Positions 21,990 through 32,424 of a stretch of 64,000 nt of DNA are shown here, piece after piece (the first letter of the stretch is position 1; each line of letters starts with the position of its first letter). The translations under genes were made by a program, and so were the position numbers. Origin of the DNA: Eupeodes corollae (lineage: Eukaryota; Arthropoda; Insecta; Diptera; Syrphidae); assembly GCF_945859685.1 (NCBI RefSeq), contig NC_079147.1:51676946-51740945 (forward strand), written 5' to 3'. The notes below the pieces were generated by a model. The model made no database searches. It saw nothing but the letters and a program-made list of their open reading frames with translations, and was not told the DNA's origin.

Positions 21990-23735
21990 AAATGGATCAG
22001 CTGATTTTTATAAAGCCAAAGCGAAGAAGATATTTGATATCCTTTTTAGCTAGTTCCCTGGGATTATCAAAAGAGTAGTCTCCCAGATGACGTTTGCATC
22101 TTAGTGAACGAGCACTGCAAGTGCAGAGGAGGTGAGAGATTGTTTCCTCTTCTTCCTCGTCCATTTGTCCTGCAGAAGTCATTTGAGGCTACACCAAGTC
22201 GTATTGCGTGTCTGCCTATAATACAGTGTCCCGTAAGGACACCTATTATGGAGCTAATATAAAGCCTGCTTTGAGATAACAAGTCCTTAGAGCGCTTTAG
22301 GTCCAGTGAAGGCCATATGAGTTTTGTGGCTGCGCATGTTGGTAAATTGTGCCACCTCGAGTTTGTTATTGCATAAGCTGTTTCTTTTAGCAAAAGTTCA
22401 CATGTAGCTATCTGCATACTTATCTTCACCCTTTCAGGTGAAATAGGTATGACGGTTCCATTTTTAGCGAGTTCATCTGCTCTACAATTTCCTGTGATAT
22501 CTCTGTGGCCCGGTACCCAACATGAATGTTAAATTGCTGCACCATCTCCATAAGAGATGATGGACAATCAAGGGCCGTTTGAGATTTGGTTGAGACACCG
22601 TCAATAGATTTAATAGCAGCCTGACTGTCAGAGAAGATGCGGATATGAGAAGTTGCTATCACGTTTTCTCTTAGCCAGAAGAGAACTTCTTTTATCGCTA
22701 AATTGTCCACTCGGAAGTCGCTACAAAGATTAGGGAGGCGGAATGAGGTGCTTAGATTAAGCTTTTATGAGTACACACCACTACCAACTCCCTCATTTGT
22801 CTTGGATCCATCTGTATAAAAATTAATGCTTTTGTCATCAAGAAGTTTTTGTCTTCCCATTCATCTCTGGATGGAACGAATACCTGGAAGTTTTTTTTTT
22901 CCAAATTGGGGTTTTGGAATAGTGTAGTATATGTACTTTGGTATAAAACCAAAGAGGTTCAAAATGATGGAGTGCCCCACATTGTTGGGTGGTCCATTGA
23001 GATGAGGCATTTAGTCTTATAGCTGTACTCGCTGCCATTTGTTTGCTGAAGATATCAAGGGGTGGCAGATGGAGGAGAGTGTCTAACGCTGCTGAGGGTT
23101 GTGGTTCTCAATACTCCGCTTGTGCAGAGACATGCAGTGCGTTGGACACTGCAGAGTTTGTCGTAGTATAAGTATTGGTCGGAAGACCGATGTGTATAGC
23201 CAGTAGGTTATGCGAGGTTGAAAACCCCATTTGTTTCCTATGGGTTTCTGCAAAGAAAAAGAGCTGCTGTAGCTTTTTTAACTCTTACCTGAATATAAGA
23301 TTTACAACTTAATTTTTTTGGTAAAATATCAAACAAAGATATTTGGCTTCATTGATAAAAATTAGTGGTAAACTTTTTATTGAAGGAGGTACAATTACTT
23401 TGATCTTGTATTTAAGTGTAAAAAGGGCAAGGTCTGTTTTTTGAGGATTAATACTAAGTCCGCAGTGATCAGCCCATCTAGTGAGCATATTGAGTGCGTT
23501 TTGGAGGAGGTCTCTCAGTGTAGTAGGATGTTCTCCAGTGATGGCGATAGCAACATCATCGGCCACTATGTTTCACAGTAGAGGGGACAAAACACCACCT
23601 TGCGGAGTGCCTCTACCGGCAGACTTTTTCGTACAAAAATCCCCTATCTTAGAGTTGATGATCCTGCTTTTTAGCATTAGATTAATCAACTCACAGAGTG
23701 AGTATTCGACGTTTAGGACCGTCAAGTATTAACTG
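21990..23735 (-). mobile_element. LOA/I-type LINE with RNase H domain, degenerate
   Basis: Minus-strand pieces run RT to RNase H. GRGTPQGGVLSPLLWNI with VADDVAIAITGEHPTTLRDL (the YADD box mutated to VADD) and WADHCGLSINPQKTDLALF lie at 23630-23400. An RNase H domain follows at about 22830-22430 (FYTDGSKTNEGVGSGVYS, then IRIFSDSQAAIKSI, and a decayed VPGHRDI region). The C-terminus is at 22182-21997 (HLLCTCSARSLRCKRHLGDY). RT followed by RNase H is characteristic of I/LOA-group LINEs. Frameshifts separate every block. The 5' half is absent. Confidence 0.8.
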
Positions 23736-24255
23736 CCGAAATAACTAATTCTTCAGACCATTAAGAAAATAATTTTTCGGTGCATTATGCGCTTTTATAA
23801 AACAATACAATTTTCTTCAAAAACGTTAAACTTAACCACAAGCTTTCAGAATCAAGACTGTATACACTAATTGATTTCTTCTCTAGATCAAGAAAAGAAT
23901 TCTCCGGTTCATTTATTTGCATTCAGAAAATTAATTTTAAATCTAACCACAAGTGTCAACATTTGGCCTGACGAAGAATAAATTCAATAATGTCAAAATT
24001 TAATTCTTCGAAAAGAAGCGAAAACGAAAAATTACACATTTGTAAACGTTTCGTTTAAAACAAATTTGTTTTATTTTTACCTATGCCCGAAACGCATTTC
24101 ATATCAAATTAATTCACTTCCAGTGTGTCAAATCTGACAGATGTCAACTTTTCAAGAACCAAAATATATTAATCTTATGTAGAAACCTAAAAGACCTCTC
24201 GAAGTCTTAATTATTTTTACAATTTAATAACTGAAAATAATAAATACTACACAAA
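23736..24255 (+). promoter_or_regulatory. Upstream region and 5' UTR of Tim22
   Basis: This stretch contains no coding homology. The Tim22 ATG is preceded by ACACAAA, giving a purine at -3. No TATA box stands out, and the exact start of transcription cannot be read from the sequence. Confidence 0.4.
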
Positions 24256-25038
24256 ATGTCCTTACTACCTCCACCAATAAAACGTGAACCATCAAATGCA
24301 TCAACATTTTTTGAAAATCAAGAACTAGATGAAATGGCAAAGCATTTTGTTGGAAACTTTCAAAGGTACACAGCTAGTATTCAAATCACATCACATTTCC
24401 AATCTAAATTCATGAGACACGAATTATTAAAAAGAAAAATCTTTCTAGATTTCGAGAAAATATAATAATACCAAGAAATTTAGGACCAGTACAAATCAAA
24501 AGCGACCAGGAAAAACTAGTGGAATCCACTCTTGAAAGTTGTGGCTTCAAATCAGTAATGGCATGTGTTATGGGTATGAATGGTGGCCGGTGTGAAAGTG
24601 ACATTTTAAATGTTGTAACATCTTCTTAGGATACGGATTAGGTGCTGCTATTGGACTATTCAGTGCATCAGTCAATCCAAATATAGCAGACCCATTGGCG
24701 AATGAAAAACAACAGACTGCTAGGCAAATCTTTAAGGAAATGCGAACTGCTGTGCATTCTTCAGGAAAAAACTTTGCAATGATTGGAGCTGTTTTCTCAG
24801 CGGTAGAGTGCACAATTGAATCGGTAAGAAATAAATTGATTGGAATTTTAAAAAGCCAACAATGATTCTATTGCCATCTTAGAGTCGAGGAAAAAGTGAT
24901 TGGAAAAATGGAACATATGCGGGAGGAGTTACGGGTGGCATAATTGGACTAAGGGCTGGAGTTAAGGCAGGCATTCTGGGAGCTCTTGGTTTTGCTGCAT
25001 TCTCAACTGCCATTGATTATTATATGCACCAAAGATAA
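24256..25038 (+). CDS. Tim22: Mitochondrial import inner membrane translocase subunit Tim22
   Basis: Four exons, 24256-24365, 24449-24573, 24630-24823 and 24883-25038, join in frame to 194 residues, all with GT-AG introns. Tim22 forms the channel of the TIM22 complex, which inserts carrier proteins into the mitochondrial inner membrane. The Tim17/Tim22/Tim23 fold is visible as glycine-rich membrane segments: VMACVMGYGLGAAIGLFSA (about 73-91), NFAMIGAVFSAVECTIE (about 126-142), and GTYAGGVTGGIIGLRAGVKA followed by GILGALGFAAFSTAI near the C-terminus. Two conserved cysteines (SCGF and VECT) fit the family. The ATG at 24256 gives the usual short acidic N-terminus. Polyadenylation signals AATAAA lie at 25075 and 25081. 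It appears intact and converges with Gos28, 560 bp away. Confidence 0.93.
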
Positions 25039-25601
25039 ATTAATAACAACTATGTAAATAGCAATAATTATTTTAATAAAAATAAACAAAGATTCACTGT
25101 TAACGTTTAAACATTCGCAGTTTTTGACCCCCATCTGATCCATAAAATATTCCAAGTTGTGTTAGAGATCATGAGAGCTTGTTAAATAAGATGCCTTTGA
25201 TTGCAGTTACTTACATTTCTTGGATCTCCTAAAATTAACCCGCTTTTGGCTTCCATTTCTTTTTAACCATGTTTTTCTGTGAGACTTTGAATTAAAGTTT
25301 TAGCTTTAATGATCTTAGTTTGGTCCCTGGATAAAAGAACTTATTTTATGGAGTACTTAAGTACAAAATAAGAAACTTAAAAAATTCAATCCAATAAATT
25401 TAGATAAAATATATCGTTAGCTTTACTTGACTTTATCACAAATTACATCGACTTAATTTAAATTAATTTTTCTTTTGGAATAAAATATTTTTTACTTTAA
25501 TTTTTTTCTTTTTTTTGTTTAAATAAAAGAGGTTTTTGCCTCTTAGTCCGCTTCACCATCCAAATTCATTTCCACATACAGAGTTCCTTTGCGCTTTCCT
25601 T

Positions 25602-26561
25602 TCAGTTGAAAGCATAAAGTAGCAAGAGAATAGTGCAGACTCCAATGACGAGTCCCAATATCATCGAGTCACGACGTTTCTTTATATTTATCCGCTGCAC
25701 CAAGCTGTAAAGTAAAACATTTTAAGAAGCAAGAAAACCCAAAAGAATCGTCAATCTCTTTACCTGGAAATCAAAGGAAATCGATTTGATATATCATTGA
25801 ATCTAGTCTGTAGACGTTTGAACGACTGCCTCTGTGAGAGAAGGTGTTCCTTTGTCTCCATTGCGATGCTGATCTGATCGTTTATCAAAGAGTTGGAACT
25901 GTAATGTGAAAAAAAGAGATTTAAATCTGTCTCTACTTTTTAAGAACCTGGAAGAAACTTACCTGTTGATGTGACTACTTTCTTTCAAGTACATATCTCT
26001 CCTGCTCAATCCAGAACTAGAAGGACTGTTAAGGTTTGTTGATAGCCCAGAGCCGCGTAACAGCTCCTCGCGTTCCATGCGTGTGGTGTGATTGGCACAT
26101 ATTTTATTGAACTCTTGTCGGTAGCCTTGCAGAATTTCTCGATGTCGTTGGAGGGTGTGAATGGCAGCTGCCCCAGAAGTCGGCAATTCTGACATGTTCT
26201 CATTGAGTGATGAAAGCTTAATAATGTCAAATTGATGATTCACAATTTTAAATTTTCATTGGAAAATATTTAAGAAACAAATTTTCTTTTAACAAACCTT
26301 ATCGAGCATTTGAGCAATTTCTTCCGAAAGTGAATCGAAGACATGTTCGCCAAGAAGCGGTGATGTATCTGCTGAACTATGACCACCCGAACTAGAGGAG
26401 CCTGCCCCAATTTTACTGAATGCAACGAGCTTCAAATCGATTTCATTCTCTAGGTGACGGGCTTGTTTACGGAGTGCTAAGTCAATAGAATAACTATAAT
26501 AAATAAATTATTCTTATTTTTTATGTTTTATTTTGTTACCATCATAATTTGAGCTACTCAT
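25602..26561 (-). CDS. Gos28: Golgi SNARE GOSR1/Gos28 (28-kDa Golgi SNARE)
   Basis: Five exons on the minus strand, 26561-26540, 26476-26298, 26216-25963, 25898-25764 and 25704-25602, join in frame to 230 residues. The protein starts MSSSNYDALRKQARHLE and ends in a single C-terminal anchor (MILGLVIGVCTILLLLYAFN, stop). GOSR1 is a Qb-type v-SNARE of ER-Golgi and intra-Golgi fusion complexes. Visible parts are an N-terminal helical region, a Ser/Gly linker (SSSSGGHSS), the helix LSSLNENMSELP, and the SNARE coiled coil before the anchor (SLINDQISIAMETKEHLL, QRQSFKRLQTRFNDISNRFP). The length matches the family. Splice choice in exon 2 uses the second AG, after CTATTGACTTAG, because only it gives DALRKQAR. 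It appears functional. Confidence 0.93.
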
Positions 26562-27149
26562 TTTTGTTTTCAACAAAAATAAAAACAAAAGACTTTCGAA
26601 GATAAAGCTGATTTGTCGGTTTGGGTCGTAAATTCTTTTTGACGTTAACGAGAAATGTCATCAATATGTACTGGAATGTTGTCTTTTGTTTGTTTGTCAG
26701 ATTTTGATCTTTGGAAATTAAAGTTTAAGTCTTGTTTGGAGACAATCTGCATTCCCCGGAAGAAATTTCAATGCCACATTTTTTGATACAATAATATTTT
26801 AATTAATATAAAATTGAAATTTTTTATATTTAAGAAATTAAAACAAATATAAATAATTGATTTCGGATTGTGGAAGTAGTGATGACAGATGTGATGTTAT
26901 GAAACTCCTTTCCAGTAATTCAAATGTCAAAATCAAGAACAGAAGCGGCCCTTACTGTCCGAACGCAATAACCGCGGCGCATGGAGAAGGGAAATACGAG
27001 AAAGCGTCAAGTGATGTGTTACTAAAACTTAAGTTTGAATTTACTTTACTAGGAGATAACTTCTAAATAAATAACCATTTTAGTTTTATTATCGAAATTT
27101 CGTTTAGAAAGGTCAAAGATTTAATCTGAGCAATACTTATTTGAAATAT
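26562..27149. other. Spacer upstream of Gos28
   Basis: Holds the presumed Gos28 promoter on the minus strand. A 69-codon plus frame at 26857-27066 matches nothing I know and shows no supporting context. Confidence 0.4.
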
Positions 27150-27806
27150 TGGTCGCATTCACAAAGCTAGTCAAAATTTAACTAGCTTTGTGAATGCAAA
27201 ATTGCACTACAAAGCCAGTCAATCCGGTACTGTCATATTAATAACATATATACATACATATATATATATATGTGTTCTGAACTTCAAATATATTTCAACT
27301 ACTTTTGTAGTTAGATTTAGCCAATGGTCGCATTACAAAGCTAGTGGCTACGTAGTGAAGGGATTCTGATTGGCTTAATCTAACTACAAACGTAGTTGAA
27401 ATTTCCCCTCCGACGTAGTGTAAACATTTTTGGCTACAAAGTTAGTGGAGAATGATTTTGACGTTTCAGAATCAACTGCTCGGTAAAGATATACGAATTC
27501 AAAATGAAATAAATCATTCGGTATTTAAATACTAATATAAATCATTCAAATTGTGATTAAAATTTAATTTTATTTGATTGAATTTAAAAACACGAAAGAA
27601 AAGTTAAAGTTATCAAATCAAAAATGTTTCTTATTTTACATATTTGTATTTGTCAATAATATGACAGTTCCAGATTGACTAGCTTTGGAGTCTAGTTTTG
27701 CATTCACAAACCTAGTGGAATTTTGACTACGTAGCCAATAGCTTTGTGAATGCGCCCAATCAGAATCCCTTTACTACATAGCCACTAGCTTTGTGAATGC
27801 GACCAT
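27150..27806. repeat. Nested foldback MITE
   Basis: GGTCGCATTCACAAAGCTAG at 27151 and its relatives recur on both strands. A direct palindromic pair lies at about 27154-27199. A second arm AATGGTCGCATTACAAAGC (27321) continues into AGGGATTCTGATTGG and is answered by CCAATCAGAATCCCT (27757) and CTTTGTGAATGCGACCATT (27789). The arms nest like two foldback elements of one family, one inside or beside the other, around an AT-rich loop. No protein is encoded. Confidence 0.75.
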
Positions 27807-28234
27807 TGTTCACACCGATTAAAGAAAAATAACTATCTCATATGTAATGTTGACGAATAGATGTGAATTTCAACGGAGTTTTAAAGGAAAGTGTAATCAT
27901 TTTGAGGAGAAATTTCGCGCATACTTAAATGACTATGAATCAGCTGTTCGCTTTAGATTTAGCGCTCCGATCAAACCCTACTCAGTACATATGTACTTTA
28001 TTGTAAAATCCTTTAAATGTCAACAAATCTGAAACCAAATTAATTGGATTTTGTGATCGACCATGTTTACTATTTTTGAAATCAGTTTTAAATATTATAA
28101 AATTGCACTGTACAGGGTTATTTGCGGTTTCAAAATTAAACGTAATTAAAACACATACAATATATTTTTGTTATGACATTTATTTTTTTTTATAAAGTTT
28201 GAACGTTAAAATTATGTGTGAAACACTGCATCAT
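27807..28234. other. AT-rich spacer
   Basis: No supported gene. A 61-codon plus frame at 27847-28032 is unrecognised. Confidence 0.4.
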
Positions 28235-29045
28235 TTAAATGACTACTACGTTTTTGCAAGCATCGATTCTTTTGAGGTAATTTTCGACCACTTTTTGACA
28301 CATATTGGACGGTATATCAGCCATAATTTGACGAATGTTGGATTTTAAGTGCTCAAGAGTTAAAGGTTTATTTGAATAAATATGGTCTTTCAGGTAGCCC
28401 ACTAAAAATAAAACCATATTCGGTCGAGTTGTCTCGTTGAGTCGATGTATTCTCTAAGTCATAGCTGGCAAAAAAAAATTAGTTATACAAATTACCATAA
28501 CGCTCCGAATCGACGGTGACAGTCGTTCCATCGTTGTTTTCGAAGAAGAAAGGTCCAATCAGTGCGGACCAAAAAGTGCACCGAACAGTAACTTTTTCTG
28601 GAAGTAATGGCTTCTCTTCAATTACTTGCAGATATTCAGAATACCAAATACGACAGTTTTGTTTATTACCCACCAAGCGAGAAATGTGCTTTGCTTAAGA
28701 ATTTTCCTCGTATGTATCTACGACGTTGTGAATCTTATTCCTGAGAACGATGAGAGTTCGACACATTCGGGTCTTAAACAACACTTTTAGTTAAATCAAC
28801 TATATTTTTAGTAGTACGAGTGAATGATGATGTACAGGCCTTACAAGATCTGTAACCAATCCAGTTTCTTCAAATTTCTTCACAATTTTATCAATTGCTT
28901 GTGAAGATTGAAAAATCTTCTTGTGTAGTTGGCCAATTATGTAAGCCATAATCTCCTCTTAAAGATATGTGGCTGTGGCGGAATCACCATTTTTCTAGTA
29001 GGTTCTAACAATTTGTATGTATTTTGCGATATTTAAACGATCCAT
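28235..29045 (-). pseudogene. mariner/IS630-type transposase, copy 1, decayed
   Basis: Minus-strand reading from an ATG at 29045: MDRLNIAKYIQIVRTYYKNG (N-terminal helix), TGLVTDLVRP, and a frame-broken centre. A catalytic-core piece at 28676-28480 reads NKQNCRIWYSEYLQVIEEKP with FFFENNDGTTVTV, and the C-terminus at 28417-28235 reads GYLKDHIYSNKPLTLEHLK, then VVENYLKRIDACKN. The order and motifs fit Tc1/mariner elements of the IS630 type. The block that holds the second catalytic Asp is deleted. No inverted ends were found. Confidence 0.75.
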
Positions 29046-29679
29046 TTTGGTACAACGATTATGTTTCAAAATAAGCTATTCGTGGTGAATAGAACACGAA
29101 CTTCTTTCTTGGCGTTGGAACTAGGGTTGCAAAATTTTAAGTCACTTCTTAGCTTAACTCTTATAGATTTAAAACAAAAAAAAAACTCTAAATCATAATC
29201 TGCCAGTGAATAATAAATTCAAACTCGTTTTAATTCAATAAATTAATTTTTAAGCTACTTGGTGACTTATGACTTATATTATAAGTTCAATTTTGGCTTG
29301 AGGCTTCAGAAATTTTGTATGAGAAATGAATTGACTAATTTGGTTAAAATCTCCAAGGATCATGATAGGTTAAATCATCCAAAATATTCTGGTAAACTTA
29401 ACTAAACGTCATGTGACTTTTAATTACCAGAATTCCACTTTGTTAAAGAAATACCATATTTTTTCCGAAAGGTTTTAAAATTAATAATCATTAAAAGCGA
29501 TATGTTTAAATGATTTAATATATTTTTTGTGTTGCTTAGAATTGGCATCTTCGAGTATTGGATTTTAGAAGTTTTGTGTGCGTATAGGGTCCGCCATCCA
29601 GGGTTTTTTCAACTAGTGCTTATTTCTTGAATGGTAACACTTAGCTCATGTCTGATTTGAAAGAACGAATATGATTGTT

Positions 29680-30110
29680 GCTTGAACAACGCTTAGAGAA
29701 GATGCTGATTTTGCCAAAAAAAAAATATCTTTTCAGATGAAGCTCATTTTGATCTTGGCGGGTTTGTAAACAACCAATATTGTCGCCTTGGGGCGCAGAA
29801 AACCCGCAAGCAAACATTGAAAAGCCGATACATCCAAAACGAGTCTTTGTTTTGTGCGGATTTTGGTCCGCAGGCATAATTGGTCCATTTTTCTTCGAAA
29901 ACGACCAAGGAGTGGTCATTACAGTCAATGGCGATCGTCATCGAGCCATGTTGAACGATTTTTTGGTTCATAAAAGGAGGAGGAGGATATTGACAACATT
30001 TGGTTTCACCAGGGCAGCGGCCGGCGCTAGGTGCAACACACCCAAAGCTACACTTGATGTTTTTATAGCATTACAAAAAAGATGTTATTTGGCGGTATAT
30101 GTAAAACGAA
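29680..30110 (+). pseudogene. mariner/IS630-type transposase, copy 2, fragment
   Basis: Plus strand: FSDEAHFDLGGFVNNQYCRL carries the first catalytic Asp, followed by GFWSAGIIGPFFFENDQG and VITVNGDRHRAMLNDFL. A frame change leads to DNIWFHQG and a decayed second block where the usual QDGAT is lost. The sequence is clearly the same family as copy 1 at 28235-29045 but in the opposite direction. The C-terminal third is absent. Confidence 0.75.
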
Positions 30111-30419
30111 ATAATGTTTGTGATAGCAAAAAACAATTTACGAAGTTTAATATTTGTCGTTTAACGAACGAATCAGCTGATTCAACTACACAGCATTTAA
30201 CCAAAAGACCGTTCACCAAATTTTTTTTGTAAACTTAATATTTAACACAATTCGTAAAGTGTTAATACCATTATGTTAGTTCTTCAAACCTTGGTTTTAA
30301 GAAACATGCAAACGTATGTATCCATATGCATATTCCTAAATTAATAATCCACCCATAAACTTACAAAAGCTTATGAATAAAATGGTTCTTAATTTGTAAA
30401 ACACTAACAAGATTATGAA

Positions 30420-30900
30420 TAAAAATCATTAGATTTTTTTGACAGATCGTTGGATTGGATTTTAGCGATCATTATAAATTTCTGTCATTGAAACAAATTT
30501 CCTGATTGAATTCCACCAAAAATGTATCAGCTGTTAAGGAAAATAGAAAAAACACATTTTTATCGAAAAATAACTGCGTAGTTGATTTTTTTTCTCAAAA
30601 AAAATTCTTTGTGTGTGATTTATGGTCGATCAGTAAATAAATTTCAACTTGGCGTGCCAAACTGGAGACAGCTAGCTAGGGACCGAGCTGGCTGGAGACG
30701 CTTGTTGGTTGAGGCATAGGTCCGCCCCGGACTGTAGCGCCACCTTAAGTAAGTAAGTAAATACATTTTATTTCAATGAAAGGGAAACACAATCAAACTT
30801 TGTATATATATTAATATACAAAGAATCAAATATCCATTCAAAAAATGTTCTCGGTTGATTCCAATGATAGTTATAACTGGCCCTTAACTCATAAAATTGC
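30420..30900. repeat. Repeat family A, copy 2, with LINE tail inserted
   Basis: Carries the TGTCATTGAAACAAATTTCC and GGAAAATAGAAAAA blocks of family A. It is interrupted at about 30645-30765 by the 3' end of a LINE and then continues with CAATGATAGTTATAACTGG at its right end. Confidence 0.6.
30645..30765 (+). mobile_element. LINE 3'-terminal fragment with (TAAG)n tail
   Basis: Translated in plus frames it gives a decayed WRAKLETA, DRAGWRRLLVEA tail typical of the last codons of insect LINE reverse-transcriptase proteins. It ends in TAAGTAAGTAAGTAA, a short tandem 3' tail. Severe 5' truncation is the norm for such insertions. It may be the 3' end of the LINE family at 1-697, but no overlap exists here to prove it. 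Confidence 0.5.
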
Positions 30901-31317
30901 AACCCTGATTGAAACTAAGTTAAGTTTTTAGCAAAACTTTCAAATATCTTAGTTCAATGGAGTTAATCAGTTTAAATGTTCAGGCTAGATTCTTGCATTT
31001 CATTTTAAACACGTTGGAATATAATCATGGATTAAAGATAACCCACTGTGAAAAAAAAACAAGTCTTAATATCATTTTCCATCCATTCCATGTCAAACCG
31101 ACTGACAGTTGCAAAAATTGTTGATGTTTGGTGCTAGTATATAAGGGTTTTAGATAATAAATTTAAATGTACAAAATTAGATTTTGAATGAAAATTGTTC
31201 AATTTATTCTGTCCAATGAGAGCCGAAAAAGGGAAAAAATTGGAATTTTTTCACTTACAAAATTTTAATACACATATGTAGAAGAAATAAGAAGTTAGAC
31301 GAATAAGATACGATTAA

Positions 31318-32101
31318 GGGCCCCCACAGACTGCAGACATTTTATCGGCCGATAGTTTAGTCGGCTTCTTAATCAATATGGAGTGAAATGCATATGCGCA
31401 TCGGCCGAAAAGTTTGTCGGCAACCTATCGATAAAGATGTGAACTTTGCTTTTTCACTGGTCCCTTCACTCCAATTTTAACCGCAGAAGAAAAACTTAAT
31501 TCTAAAATAAGTATTCTTAACGTTCAGTCTACTTCTAAGCCAACAACAGAAGTACAACAGAATACAGCAACCCTTGTACTCTTTTCCAATTTCGTAACCG
31601 ACACCTTTCAAAACATTTCATCACCTGGCAACTCCAACGATTTAGCCCAGTCTTATTAAAATGTTTCAGATGAATCGCAAATATATGACTTGGAAATAAC
31701 TTAATTTCTCAAAACGCCAAGTTTTGTAACATTAATTCTAATAAAAATAGTTTAAGAGTATTTGTGGTTTATGTTACCTTATTGTTACGCTCAATCTCTC
31801 TTCCACAGGTAAAGAAAGCCTTATATTTGTATCCTCCTTCACTATTGCAGGTCCTATTAGCTTGACAAGTTCATTGAAGCTGGTAATGCTCATTCGATAA
31901 ATAGACGAACATATTTTTGGGTAATCAAGAAATTTGAAATGCATAGGGTAAAATTTTCCACTAACTAATCTATCACTGAAAATGAGATGCACCCAATAGT
32001 CAATACTCTCGTAATCTTTTCTTGATTTTCCTCCTCCGGAGTATGATGAGACCAATAATTTTTCTGGACAATAATTTTATTGTGCGACCACTTCAACAGT
32101 C
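31318..32101 (-). mobile_element. PIF/Harbinger remnant, left part
   Basis: Opens with GGGCCCCCACAGACTGCAG and a TATCGGCCGATA palindrome. The reverse complement AACTATCGGCCGATAAA recurs at 34718-34734 across the nested LINE. On the minus strand, 32055-31774 encodes KFYPMHFKFLDYPKICSSIY, RMSITSFNELVKLIGPAI and LPVEERLSVTIR, the N-terminal region of Harbinger (DDE_Tnp_4) transposases. The catalytic domain is missing. The remnant was later split by the LINE at 32102. Confidence 0.65.
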
Positions 32102-32375
32102 TTTTTTTTTGTTTGTTTGTTTATTAACCAATTATACAATTATTACATTTTTGCTATCGCCCAGTTTACAGAGTTATGGTTAGAACTACCTTACTTCTGA
32201 AAAATATTATAAATAACGCACAATTTATTGAATTTTAAAGATACTCGTATAGTTTAGTTTGAGGAGGAAAGGTCATGAAAACCTCCTATTTAAGAGTTAT
32301 ATAAAAAAAAAGTATGTACTGTGATCAGTTTCACTAAAGATAAGGTAAAAATATTTATATTTATGTGTATATATT

Positions 32376-32424
<49 letters not shown>

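Noticed and set aside
26857..27066. 69-codon frame downstream of the Gos28 start
   Set aside because: No recognisable domain, single short frame in AT-rich DNA.
30724..30740. AAGGTGGCGC on the minus strand, a fly CTCF-like core
   Set aside because: It lies in the coding tail of a LINE 3' fragment and lacks the rest of the consensus.
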